From positions 532,001-596,000 of the forward strand of contig JAQFVV010006546.1 in the NCBI GenBank assembly GCA_028023455.1: DNA of 64,000 nucleotides, given 5' to 3'. Shown in pieces: positions 23,561-35,602 of this stretch. Source of the stretch: Epiperipatus broadwayi (lineage: Eukaryota > Onychophora > Udeonychophora > Euonychophora > Peripatidae). Both the position numbers and the translations under genes were made by a program. Positions within the stretch are counted from its first letter, which is position 1. Each line of letters begins with the position of its first letter. A model generated the notes under the pieces. That model was given only the letters and a program-made list of their open reading frames with translations, had not been told where the DNA came from and did not search any database.

Positions 23561-26500
23561 ATATCTGATTACTGTATTTATAAATATTCAATTATATAAT
23601 TAGATATATTTATATATATTATAACTGACACAAAAAAATGACAACTACAAAAATGCCTATAAAAAAAGACAATACAACATTTAGACAAAATTATAAATAT
23701 CACAATTGGCTAAGCTCAGGGTTTTCTATTAATGATATATTCCAATAATAACAAGAGATACATGAATCAAAATAATAATAATTAAATATTAAAAACAGGT
23801 TAATAATTACTAAAAATAACATTAAGAGGAATAAAATTCTCAACTCATTTTTAAACTATAGAATCTCTTAATATTAAAGCATACACCAAAAATAGTTAAG
23901 TTATAATGCATTTCTTTCTCATAATAAATTTTATTACCTGCCCCTCTCTCCCAATATATAATCATACACCTTATAACCATGATTCCAATAACCTTATTAC
24001 CATAATCAAATTCACATTCACAGTTCAACATTTTAGATAAAAAATAATCATATTCTTAAATCTTATTGATCTGTTTGTGCCACTTTACCTTTCTTTTTAC
24101 AATAGTTTTTTTTTACATAAAATATAATTTCTTCTCACCAATAAATTATATTGTAAGATCTCATGGTTCATTATATATATTCTTAGTATTAAAGTTCTGA
24201 ATCTTTTATTTATAAGTTGTTAAGCAAATGAATGGTATCCTAGTGAAAAGTATGAGGAGTCATGTTTATCCCAAAGATAATGTCTACCTTCTGTATAATA
24301 GTAATAACAATAATGCATAAAACTCTTAATTTAAAATATTATAATAATCTCCTAGGATAATCTTTGAATACCAAGAGTGTATTATTCAGAATACTCCATT
24401 ATCAACTTAAACCAATTTTTCTTATATATTTAAACAAATAATTTAATCATTTCAATTGAATGGTAATCAATTAATAATGTTAAATGAAGTGGATAATAGT
24501 TTATTATATGAGCAGTCTTCTTTAAATAATTGCAATTAAATTATAGTGATCAGTAAAAACTTTAAGAAAATAGATAAATATTGTTTCTTAGATGCATTCT
24601 TAACATCTATATATCACTATAACTAAGTGATTTATTATCGTTAAGTAGCTTGAATAACTAAAATAAAATATAATTGCATCATGAATTATATAATGATTAG
24701 ATTTCTGGATAAATAATATGTGACTTTGATAATATTAAGACTCTAAACAAGATTTAAAAACAAAATGTAAAATATATTTACCATAAGACAATTCAACAAT
24801 AACACTGTTGGAAATCCACAAAATTTAAGTGTGTTATTTAAATACAATACAATGTGATTTAGCACATTGGAGAAATACAATTTCAAATTTTGTAGTTTAA
24901 ATTCATGAACAAATAAATTAATGAATTAAATGTTAATTAATTATTGTTTATTTTGTTTGATGGATATAAATTTTGTGATCACAGATACTGTTGAAAGAAG
25001 TTTCACATTTCTTGATTACTAATGTAGGTATTATTATTACAAAATTTCTATACCTTCCTAAATAATAAAAGTTCTCTTAACATATGCACTAGTATATAAG
25101 TTTTACATTCTCCTGCCTGATAAAGTTTTACTAACTTAAGCATTATTTCAATATTTCTGTCTCTTTCTAACTGATAAAAGTTTTACTAATCTATGCATTA
25201 TTACAAAAAGTTCCACATTTGCCTACAACCACACTATAATATTGTCCCAAATAATGAATAAATCTAAATATTATTCATGTCTTACCCATTCAGTGATGAC
25301 TTGATATTGGATGATGATGATGTATATCATTAATTTAGGCTTATAAATACAATTTTGAAATTTTAAATGAAGTAATTATCAGTTTTGTATTTTGTAATGC
25401 TGGTGAAACATAACAGAACAGATTTATACATCAGAACAATCTCTAATCTACACTAAGAATGGTCAAATGTGCACCTTAAGAAAAGATGACACTCTCCAAA
25501 AACAAACAACCATATTAATTGCCATAATAATAAAGATATATAATATACCATATATGGTTGCAATATACAATATAATACTTCCAAAGGGAAAAGATCAATA
25601 AGGCAATGGAATGAGCCTGGTGAGTGCATGAATGCACAAAATGCACTTACATTCTGAAAACAAATAAATGTGGTAAGGCTTTTGCCTCTGAGCATATGAG
25701 AAAAGTGGGAATGGACTATTCACAAATACTAAGAGCAAAAAACAGAATTTATACAAATATGAAATATAAAAATAGACACCACTCATGGAAAATATCATTA
25801 AGAGAGACAAGGCTAATCTCTTTATAAAAATGTATATGCTATCAAAAATCAATATCAAGAAAGAGACAAAACTACCATCCCATGGAAATATAAATTGGTA
25901 AGATAGGCTTAACACAAATCCACAAGAGATAAACTAATGCTACTATCTCTCAATGAATATAATAATTATTAACTGATATATAAAACTGATGTCAAATGTG
26001 ACTTAATAAAATATAGTCTGAAATAAATAAAATAAGAATTTACAATGTCTTTAATGATTTACATATAAGTATTCACTAAAATAGGTAAATTACTCATGAC
26101 AAGAAATAAAGCAATACTCTTAAAATTACAGAATATTAAAATCATTATATAGCATTAATAAAATAGGCATTATTGTGTGAACTTCTATATATTATCATGA
26201 GCAAATAATATGTAGAATATGTTAAGCAATAATACAAATGGGTAATAAATTATAAATACATAAAATTATAATTTTAAACCATAACCAATTTACCAAAATT
26301 TAAAGTGTTAAAGTTTTTTATCCTGGAAGTTTCACCATTTTCTAGGATATACTTTTGAAAGCATATGATATTTCTCCATTTGTTGGCAATAAAGAAACCT
26401 AAAATAGATCAGTAGCATTGAAAATTATTTTACATAAGATTTCATTAAAACATAGACACACAGATATATTAATAATGGCCATTTAATTTCACAAAAATAT

Positions 26501-28078
26501 TTAAATATATAATTAAGTCAGGATTCAATAATTTATATTATATAGCATTAAACTGGTTTTCCATTTACTCATTCTAAGAAGTATATTCAAATATAGCAGT
26601 CAAGGAGCAAATATTTCTTTCTAAACTAAGCAGGTTTTCTTCTAGAGAAAAAAAGAGCAGGGTTACACATTCACATTTTGTGCATTAATAATAGTCATAA
26701 AGTATATGACAAAGTAAATTTTTATTAAAAATTAATGGCTTTTAATTTTTATTCATAATTTATTTGAAATATTAAGGCAACTTCTTTATAACATAAGAGT
26801 AAGCTGATAAATATTTATTTGATAGATTTAAACTACATTTTCTCTTATTCAGTTTATTTCAAACATAAAATTAAAGTATACATGAGTAATTATTATTTTT
26901 TCTCATCAGCAAAGGCAACAAATGACCAATTATTAAGAGCAATAAAAATGTCATTTTAAAATTTAACAGAAATATATATAATCAGTGCTCATTTTATATA
27001 ATGATATTTAACCATTCAACTGTGTGTTAAAAATATATTTGTAAATTTTAATATTTGTGTATAGTAAATCTTCAAACTTTAATGGACAGGTTACAGTCTT
27101 TTCCATCCTCCAACTCTTCAGCCATCTATATCACTGAAATATTATATATTTTTAAATATTATTATATATATCATTAAAAGCCAGTCAACACTTAATTGTC
27201 TCATATGAGCATTATTGTTTTTTCTACAGTGAATCCATAATATGTTATATTTTGGTCCAAAACTGCCTCATGTACATTATGCATCATATATAATAACTCA
27301 GTTGATAAATTTTGATTACAATATAATATGTATTGTTTATTGAACTGCAAGTGTACAGTATTTTTCAGCTTGCACATATATGCATATATAAATTATAGCA
27401 TAAATAAAATGTTTAAAAAATAATAATATACTTATTAATAATAAATTGAAGGCACACATTTATATATATTTTATTAAGTGTGTGTTCACTCATTCATTTA
27501 CAGAAAAAATAAAAATCAGTAAAAAAAATGTAGATTTTGTTATAAAAGTTAAATAGTGAAATGTCTGACTTCTGGGTGATATTTTTTAATAAGCTTTTTC
27601 TGTTATATAAATATAAGAGTTGTTTTTTAATCAAAGCTTATAAACTCTTTAATTATTATGAAGTTTAATTATTGTGAAGTTTAGTTCTTAAATTTTGTGA
27701 AACTTTTAGCATAACACTTAAAACATTTTATTAAATAGAATACTATAAAAAAAGAATAAATTATATGTACTTTCAATATAAACTAAAGAAATTTTATTAA
27801 TAAACATCATATTGTAAAATTTATTTGCAAATTTTTATTTTTTAAAAAAAATATTACAAATTAAAAAATGGCTACTCGTGTATTGTAAAACATATTAAAT
27901 TTACAGAGATTAATGGATTTTTTTATTTATTAATTTACACTTTTGTTTGTTTGTTTACATTTTTTTGATAGCAGTTGATTAAAGTCATGTTTATTGATAT
28001 AATATAATTTGTGGCTTACTGTATATTATTATAATTTATTTGTTTTTTGTTTTGTTTTGTTTTTTAATTTAAAAACAG
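23561..28078. other. Intronic AT-rich DNA
   Basis: No exon, RNA gene or element protein is supported. A short Cys/His-containing ORF at 25624-25827 vaguely recalls a C2H2 zinc finger but lacks a complete finger. Confidence 0.5.
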
Positions 28079-28160
28079 ATTCAAATTGGTAATAAATTAT
28101 TTTTGAATAAAATAAATAATTTGCAAAGAAAAAACAAAGACAATGAAGAAAATAATTTAA
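28079..28160 (+). CDS. Possible exon of coiled-coil-like host gene (phase conflict)
   Basis: An 82-bp block after a T-rich acceptor (AAAAACAG) ends at GTACGA (28161); an alternative GTAAAG donor lies 6 nt further. Only one frame is open, giving IQIGNKLFLNKINNLQRKN, polar and coiled-coil-like as in neighbouring exons. It enters in phase 0 and leaves in phase 1, whereas the next exon found (35528) must enter in phase 0; direct splicing would run into a stop after four codons. Either a small exon lies undetected between 28.2 and 35.5 kb, or this exon is alternative or disabling. Read without splicing, the frame stops within about 50 nt. Confidence 0.5.
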
Positions 28161-29133
28161 GTACGAGTAAAGGATTATTGTATAATAATAAAACTAGTTG
28201 TCTACTGTGACTTTTTTATGTAAAGCAAATCTATCTTATTTCTTGAATTATTAAATTCCTTTTACTTATTATATGTAAAAACCTCATTAATAATATCATG
28301 GACAGAACTTCCATTGAGTAGCATCTTGTCTACTAATAAAGACATCTTGGTGCATAATTCATTATCAGAACGCTTTTAAAAATTGTTCTATCTGAAAATG
28401 AAAATTACTGAATTGGATGATGATGAGAAGAGACTTTCTTTTGTCATATTAATGTTTTAGAAAATTTTAGTCAGAAAACAGCAATTCTATTTCCAGATTT
28501 GAAATTTTCAGTTTGCCTTTTTAGCCAACATTATTTAGAATAAAAAAAACATAAAATCTTGAATTATTTTTAAAAATTTTCAATTACTGTGTTTTACAAA
28601 CATTTAGTTCTGCTCCAAAACTAAATCATGGACTTGTCCATGATTTAAACTAAATCATGGGCTTGTCCATGAGTTTTTATCATGGGCTTGTCTAGATGAG
28701 CATTTATTCTGCTGATATAAACTTTTCTGTGAATATTTAAAAAGTTGCTTATAAATCATTAAGCAATTGAATAGATATTACAGTTTTGATTTTAGTAAAA
28801 CTGCAGAAACATTTACAATTATAATGCTATATTTATTTTCATTTTTATTAGGAATAGTATTTAGAATAAATATAAAATACTTTTATTAAAATATATTTAA
28901 ATTGCTTAAAATTAACCATTTCTGATTTTGAAATTTTTGAATTATATAAATATATGGACAAATTTGTTTAAATATTTAATTTTTGAGTTATAACTTAATT
29001 GAGTGATAATTAAATACAATTAATTGTCAAAAAGAGAAAGAATAGAAAGTAATCAAATCTAAATTGTCAAAATGCATTAAAATATTATTTTTTTCTTTAA
29101 TTACAAATAAATAAATTGACATTTTAAAATAAT
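28161..29133. other. Intronic DNA with short clustered palindromes
   Basis: AAATCATGGAC/GTCCATGATTT (28623-28646) is a perfect hairpin followed by two partial repeats of the same TCATGGGCTTGTC motif up to about 28692. The rest is AT-rich without genes. Confidence 0.6.
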
Positions 29134-29140
29134 GATGATG

Positions 29141-29229
<89 letters not shown>
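29134..29229. repeat. (AAT)n microsatellite
   Basis: About 30 AAT units led by a few GAT units. The poly-Tyr ORF here is an artefact. Confidence 0.97.
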
Positions 29230-29362
29230 TCAATTCTTTACTTAATGTACATATCTGCAGCCAAAGGTCAATTACAGATTTGACGTAAAAAAAGATATAT
29301 ATATATATATATGTTTAGGAAAGTAATAAAAAAAACAAATAAACAAAATAAATAAATAAATT

Positions 29363-30939
29363 CACCTTCCTTTATCTTAAATACAACAACAAATAAAAAT
29401 CTGAAATACTTTTCCTCCTTTTTTAAACTATCCAATATTTAAACGTGCTTGGTCCTCAGGTAGAGTGTAAAATATCATTGGCAGCAAACTACCAATAACA
29501 TAAACACTCGGCTACTGGACAAATACCAACCAAACAAACACTTTATTTATTTTTAAGGTAAAACCTTTTAGGCACCAGCTAATTACATTCGTAATTAACA
29601 TGTTTATCTGTTTAGCACTAAATCCAGTACCTGAGCCTCCAGCTAGCTCAACGGATTTTAACTACCTTTTAAGAGAATAACAACTCCGCCCTAGAAAATA
29701 CTTCTATTTAAAAAAAAATAACAATGTACTGAATGAGAAAACAATTTACGTCTTTACACAACAAATCCTTACTTTTAAAATTATAATTTCCTTTTCCACT
29801 TTATTAAAATATTACTCTGTATAACTGTGTGTATTAAAACATAAACATAAATATTTTAAAAGACAATTTAAATATTTCCTTTTTTTAAAGAAAAAAAACA
29901 ATTGTTTTGCTTTATAATTTAAACACGCACACTCTGTTCATTTTAGATAAATGTTTTTTAATACATTATTATTATAAATAAAATATACACAATGCATTAA
30001 CTTAAAATTCACACATTCGTACACACAATGTCTTTAAATATAATTAAATATAGAAGCCGATATTGTTTGTATTTTCCAAATATTATTTTAAAAAGTTTAA
30101 AGTTTTATTTAGCACAGTTTACTGTTTATCTTTAAAGGAAATCAAGAATGAAAGCATATTAAAACAAAAGTTACCTAGGATTTATGAATTTGGAAATGAC
30201 GTACACAGCACAATGTAGATTCTTTAAAATTACTTATGACCGGTTAGCGCTAACTTCCAACAAATCTTTTTTGGATCCTGTGATCTTATATAAACTTTCG
30301 TGGATTTTCCAGCATACACACACTCTGCTACTTTACTTGCTTTATTCGAACATGGTTCCCTCCGAACTAAGAAAGCTCCAGTTGATTGTACAACATGGTG
30401 ATTTAACAGTGCATTGTATCGGGAGACATAACAATTTATATAATTGTTATATCTATAGCTTCAAGAAATATTTTTTAAAATAATAATAATAATAATAATA
30501 TTTATTCCAGAATAATAAATGTTGAAATATTTAAACCGTTTTAAACAATGGAAATTTTTATTAACTCCAGCATCTATTGTCTCGTGAAATTACTGTCCTT
30601 TGCTTCGCTTTGATTGGGCTTCTATTTTTTTCTTTAAAACTTTCACACACACACACACACATTTAATTGTTTTATTGTAAAACAAAACAAAATTTCTTTA
30701 TTATTTTTTATTACAAATTAATCAAAATAATATTAAATCATTTTTATTTCATAAGATTTTTTTTTCTTTTTTAAATAAAAAAATCTTATCCTCTTTTAAA
30801 GCATTTATTATTTATTTTTTCTTTAATAATAAACCCCCCTACCCTACTCTTTAGTTTTAAATCTTTATTCTTTCAACTTTTATTTTTTGAAAAATGAGAT
30901 TTATAAAATATTAATTAGATAACAATGTACCTCGGTACA
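29363..30939 (-). repeat. 3' LTR of element 2 (left copy)
   Basis: Shares its whole length with the right copy at 33038-34610. A TATATAAG on the minus strand near 30288-30295 is a possible TATA box, also present in the other copy. An extra 51 bp of A-rich sequence at 29312-29362, starting TG, may be the true LTR end absent from the right copy. Confidence 0.9.
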
Positions 30940-31100
30940 TTATCTCCATCCCTCAACTAAACTAAAATATCATTCTGAGTATTTTAGTTTCAAAATCTAA
31001 ATTCATAAATATTATATTGCTTTATTTAATTAAACTCGTTTTCCTATATCCGTGTAATCATATTTATTTATTACAATTTCCATCCCATTATATTTTTATT

Positions 31101-32309
31101 TTACGATCGATCAGGTGGCTCTTTCTTTCTGCCAAATAAATTGTTCTGCCCATCTCTTCTGTATCGATCTGGAGGCTCCCGAGGTAAGTTACTATAATCC
31201 ACCTGCATTAAAAATTCTGCCATTTCTACTACTGATCGTCCATCTTTGCTCAACATTAAATGTTGTATATTTGGTGACATGTTATTTCATAATATTCTAA
31301 TCATCTGACCATCCAACATGGGAAATGCTGTTAATGCCTTGAGTTTTGATATTTGCCGGTAAAGGAACTGCGCATGGGTTTCTCCCCGAGCATTCGAATA
31401 CCTTTCCTGAGATATTTTGTACATAATCTCATCTTGCCTAACTTCATTCCAAAATGCCCTTAGAATCGAATGTCTATATTCTGCAAACGTCCATGGTTTA
31501 TCACCTAAGGTATGCCACCAATCACATGGTGTCTCTTGGAGGTAACTACTCACCACCGCAACTTTATCCTCTTCTGGCAAATTTTTAAAATGAAACAAAT
31601 TACCTAAGCTCTTTAAATGTTTCAACAGGTTTTCTCCTACTTCTGCTTTAAATACTGAAATGGTAAATTGTTTTTCCATAAATCTACCTATCCGTACATC
31701 TTGCTTATCATCAAAACTGAAATTCTCACATTTCTGTTCTATCTGTTTTACTTTCTGCCTTATCTCTTCCATTACACTACTATATATCTCCTTCAATTCA
31801 GCCTTTATTTCCTTCTTGCTCTCTATTATTTTCTCAGAATTTCCTAATTCCTTGTCATTACTTTCTTTCATGCTCTATTTTTAATTTCACTATTTCCTGT
31901 TGCACCATTCTCTGACTATTTACTAATTCCTGACATATCCCTTCTACTTGCACTACTCTGGCTTCGAACTGATTCATGTCCCCATTGCTTAACTCCTCCC
32001 TCACTTCTTCCATGTCTCCTTTTAATTCTAAAATCTCAGACTTTTCTTCGTCTACATCTTTCCTCATTACTTCTACCACTTTCTGGCTTACGTCCATTCT
32101 TCCCATTAATTCCTGTCTCATTTCCTTCATCTCTGTCCTAAGCTCACTAACTCCCTGCTTCATTATTTGATGATTTCGATATCTTCACGCATTTCCTTCA
32201 TCATATTCATTAACATCTGAAATGCATTCTCCTCTACTATATGTCGGTTTTTAAAGGATATCAGACTTACTTCTACCATTGCCTCTCCATCACTTCCACT
32301 TTCTTCCAT
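31101..32309 (-). pseudogene. Broken gag of LTR element 2
   Basis: The minus-strand gag is spread over two frames. Part 1 (32309-32163) starts MEESGSDGEAMVEV and contains MLMNMMKEM. Part 2 (32163-31858) is a long E/K/Q-rich coiled coil. Part 3 (31871-31101) returns to the frame of part 1 and carries the capsid-like region (LGNLFHFKNLPEEDKVAVVS, CDWWHTL, TFAEYRHSILRAFWNEVRQD, GETHAQFLYRQ). An in-frame TGA interrupts part 3 at about 31287, after which reading continues to KKEPPDRS and TAA. The two frame changes offset each other, as expected of an insertion and a deletion in a dead copy; programmed shifts are less likely. The FWNE and GE...FLYRQ pattern resembles gag of element 3, and the KKEPPD end matches element 1. 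Confidence 0.8.
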
Positions 32310-32640
32310 TTTATCACTGATGTATCTTACTTTATTTAAATATAAAAAATTTTTTTATTTCAAAACATATGTACAATCAACCTTAACTCTCTTAGTTCTA
32401 CCTTTATGCCTCATGTTCGACTATCCTCATTCGTTTGGAGTGTCCTTTATTTTTTTTCTTTCTTAAGGATTATGCTTCCATGTTATATAATGTCATATAA
32501 AAATCACCTTTAATAGTTATGCTAATCTGACCGGTTAAACAATTCAAAAACAAATACACTACTATCATGCTTTCTAACCTCTCTTTCACTAACTATCACC
32601 TATATTATTAATGGCCAACTTTGACCACACCACTTAGAAA
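32310..32640 (-). other. Leader between tandem repeats and gag of element 2
   Basis: Non-coding in the element's sense. Nothing recognisable. Confidence 0.5.
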
Positions 32641-33035
32641 ACATCTAACTACAGCTTAAGTTGTTCCTACCATTTGAAACAACTAGTTTCAGGCCATGTT
32701 GATGCACCAAATGAATGTCCAACTACAGCTTATGTTGACCCTACCCTTTGCAATGACTAGTTTCAGGCCCCGTTAATGCACCACATAAACGTCCAACCTA
32801 CAACTTACATTGGTCCTATGTTAATGTGCTAAATGACCGTCCAACTACAACTTACGTCGGTCCTACCACTTGAAACAACTAGTTTCAGGCCATGTTAATG
32901 CACTAAATAAACATCCAATTACAATTTACTTTGGTCCTACATTAATGCACCAAATGACCATCCAACTACAACTTACGCTGGTTCTACCACTTGAAACGTC
33001 TAGTTTCATGCCACGTTGATGTGCCAAATTAACCA
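32641..33035 (-). repeat. Minisatellite in the 5' leader of element 2
   Basis: About six diverged tandem units. Four are about 74 bp (AACTACAGCTTA... GTTTCAGGCC... GTTAATGCACCAAAT) and two are about 48 bp, lacking an internal block of roughly 26 bp that includes ACTAGTTTCAGGCC. The order is long, long, short, long, short, long. The last unit abuts the 5' LTR and contributes the TGGCACATCAACGTGG segment that would serve as primer-binding site on the minus strand. Confidence 0.85.
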
Positions 33036-33037
33036 CC

Positions 33038-34610
33038 CACCTTCCTTTATCTTAAATACAACAACAAATAAAAATCTGAAATACTTTTCCTCCTTTTTTA
33101 AACTACCCAATATTTAAAGGTGCTTGGTCCTCAGGTAGAGTGTAAAATATCATTGGCAGCAAACTACCAATAACATAAACACTTGGCTACTGGACAAATA
33201 CCAACCCAACAAACACTTTATTTATTTTTAAGGTAAAACCTTTTAGGCGCCAGCTAATTACATTCATAATTAACATGTTTATCTGTTTAGCACTAAATCC
33301 AGTACCTGAGCCTCCAGCTAGCTCAACGGATTTTAACTACCTTTTAAGAGAATAACAACTCCGCCCTAGAAAATACTTCTATTTAAAAAAAAATAACAAT
33401 GTACTGAATGAGAAAACAATTTACGTCTTTACACAACAAATCCTTACTTTTAAAATTATAATTTCCTTTTCCACTTTATTAAAATATTACTCTGTATAAC
33501 TGTGTGTATTAAAACATAAACATAAATATTTTAAAAGACAATTTAAATATTTCCTTTTTTTAAAGAAAAAAACAATCGTTTTGCTTTATAATTTAAACAC
33601 ACACACTCTGTTCATTTTAGATAAATGTTTTTTAATACATTATTATTATAAATAAAATATACACAATGCATTAACTTAAAATTCACACATTCATACACAC
33701 AATGTCTTTAAATATAATTAAATATAGAAGCCAATATTGTTTGTATTTTCCAAATATTATTTTAAAAAGTTTAAAGTTTTATTTAGCACAGTTTACTGTT
33801 TATCTTTAAAGGAAATCAAGAATGAAAGCATATTAAAACAAAAGTTACCTAGGATTTATGAATTTGGAAATGACGTACACAGCACAATGTAGATTCTTTA
33901 AAATTACTTATGACCGGTTAGCACTAACTTCCAACAAATCTTCTTTGGATCCTGTGATCTTATATAAACTTTCGTGGATTTTCCAGCATACACACACTCT
34001 GCTACTTTACTTGCTTTATTCGAACATGGTTCCCTCCGAACTAAGAAAGCTCCAGTTGATTGTACAATGTGGTGATTTAACAGTGCATTGTATCGGGAGA
34101 CATAACAATTTATATAATTGTTATATCTATAGCTTCAAGAAATATTTTTAAAAAAAAAAATAATAATAATATTTATTCCAGAATAATAAATGTTGAAATA
34201 TTTAAACCATTTTAAACAATGGAAATTTGATTAACTCCAGCATCTATTGTCTCGTGAAATTACTGTCCTTTGCTTCACTTTGATTGGGCTTCTATTTTTT
34301 TCTTTAAAACTTTCACACACACACGCACACATTTAATTGTTTTATTGTAAAACAAAACGAAATTTCTTTATTATTTTTTATTACAAATTAATCAAAATAA
34401 TATTAAATCATTTTTATTTCATAAGATTTTTTTTTCTTTTTTAAATAAAAAAAATCTTATCCTCTTTTAAAGCATTTATTATTTATTTTTTCTTTAATAA
34501 TAAAACCCCCTACCCTACTCTTTAGTTTTAAATCTTTATTCTTCCAACTTTTATTTTTTAAAAAATGAGATTTATACAATATTAATTAGATAACAATGTA
34601 CCTTGGTACA
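33038..34610 (-). repeat. 5' LTR of element 2 (right copy)
   Basis: A near-identical repeat of 29363-30939. On the minus strand it starts TGTACCAAGG at 34610. It adjoins an (AT)n run at 34611-34627. Confidence 0.9.
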
Positions 34611-34789
34611 ATATATATATATATATATTTAAACCTTTGAAAATTCATTACTATTAAGTTGAAAAAGATTTTCACTAATAAAATCTGAATTGTAAGTATT
34701 AAGTAGACAAAAGAAGGAAAATAAATTTAAGGCATCACTTCTATAAGTCTCAATCAAAAATAATGATGGTCATGAATTTCATATTGACA

Positions 34790-35085
34790 ATAAACTAAAT
34801 GCAGTTTTGAAATCATGTTATAAGAAACACTTTTTCAGCAATGACTTTGTATAAAAATTTCATATCCCTAGCTTTTCTTTTTGCTAAAAGAGAAATATTA
34901 TAATCATTTTTTAGTTGGCAAAACCTAGAAAAATTTTTGAAAACTAATTGTATTTTACTTATTACTCTCTTTGAATGTGAATTCCATAAAACTGATCCAA
35001 ATTCCAAAATAAAAAAGTTTATATTTGATGGAGTATTCAAAAACATTACCATCTGTAAATAATTCCCACCATCTTGGGGGCTTAA
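34790..35085 (-). pseudogene. C-terminal fragment of a CR1/Jockey-type LINE reverse transcriptase
   Basis: An open 79-codon minus frame (35052-34813) contains ILEFGSVLWNSHSKRVISKI and later LLAKRKARDMKFLYKVI. This matches the thumb-like C-terminal region of many CR1/Jockey-clade LINE proteins, where ILEYGS.VW.P....I..IE...K.F precedes an RR..DM.FLYK helix. The catalytic palm is missing, and upstream (higher coordinates) the sequence runs into an AAT array. It is a truncated, probably 5'-broken copy. The clade is inferred from motif shape only. Confidence 0.55.
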
Positions 35086-35124
35086 TTTATTATTGATTTT
35101 ATATGATGACGAAAGGAGCCATTA

Positions 35125-35293
<169 letters not shown>

Positions 35294-35527
35294 TTTATAC
35301 AACATATTCTTTAACTGGGAGGTTTAAAGTTTATATCTGGGCTAATAATGATATGATAATCTTTAGCCTATTAAATAATTAATAATTAATTTATTCAGGT
35401 GGATGGTGTCAAAGATTTAGATAAGAAAATTTGACACCTGAAGATCAAAATATTATGATTAAAATTATGCAATTTTTATTTTGCATTTATTAGATAATTG
35501 ATTTTTCTGTGTATATTTATTATATAG

Positions 35528-35602
35528 GAATCGCAAGCTAAATTAAACGAACAACAGCAATTATATGAAAATCAAGTAAATTCTTTGCAGCAACTGAATG
35601 AA
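35528..35602 (+). CDS. Exon of coiled-coil-like host gene
   Basis: A 75-bp block, phase 0 on both sides, acceptor TATTATATAG and donor GTAAGA at 35603. It encodes 25 residues rich in Gln/Asn/Glu, including ESQAKLNEQQQLYENQVNSL, with Leu/Val at heptad-like spacing. It joins in frame with 20391-20507 upstream (if 28079-28160 is skipped) and 40524-40607 downstream. Confidence 0.8.

Larger units (their letters stand above)
29312..34610 (-). mobile_element. LTR retroelement 2, non-autonomous, minus orientation
   Basis: Two direct repeats (29363-30939 and 33038-34610, 1577 and 1573 bp) flank a 2098-bp interior holding a broken gag on the minus strand and nothing else. Read on the minus strand the LTR starts TGTACC, like element 1, preceded by a purine-rich TTGAGGGATGGAGATAA tract (plus positions about 30940-30956). 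By eye the repeats differ at about 24 positions (about 1.5%). The outer left LTR probably extends to TG at 29312, since 29312-29362 lies between an AT run and the shared repeat. AT runs abut both outer ends (about 29295-29311 and 34611-34627). No pol is present. It is inserted opposite to the host gene in the intron before 35528. Confidence 0.85.

Noticed and set aside
25624-25827. Zinc-finger-like ORF (KCGKAF)
   Set aside because: Lacks the full Cys2-His2 spacing; too short to call.
29027-29233. Poly-Tyr ORF, and the poly-Asn/Ile/Leu ORFs at 35082-35382
   Set aside because: Translations of AAT/AAC microsatellites.
32641-33035. Possible CRISPR-like array
   Set aside because: Units are contiguous and diverged with no unique spacers, in a eukaryotic retroelement leader; it is a minisatellite.
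34640-34694. Candidate missing phase 1-to-0 exon before GTAAGT
   Set aside because: All three frames contain stops between the possible acceptor and the donor.
35399-35435. Exon-like block after a TTATTCAG acceptor
   Set aside because: Stops within 12 codons in phase 0, has a stop in phase 1, and shows no donor.
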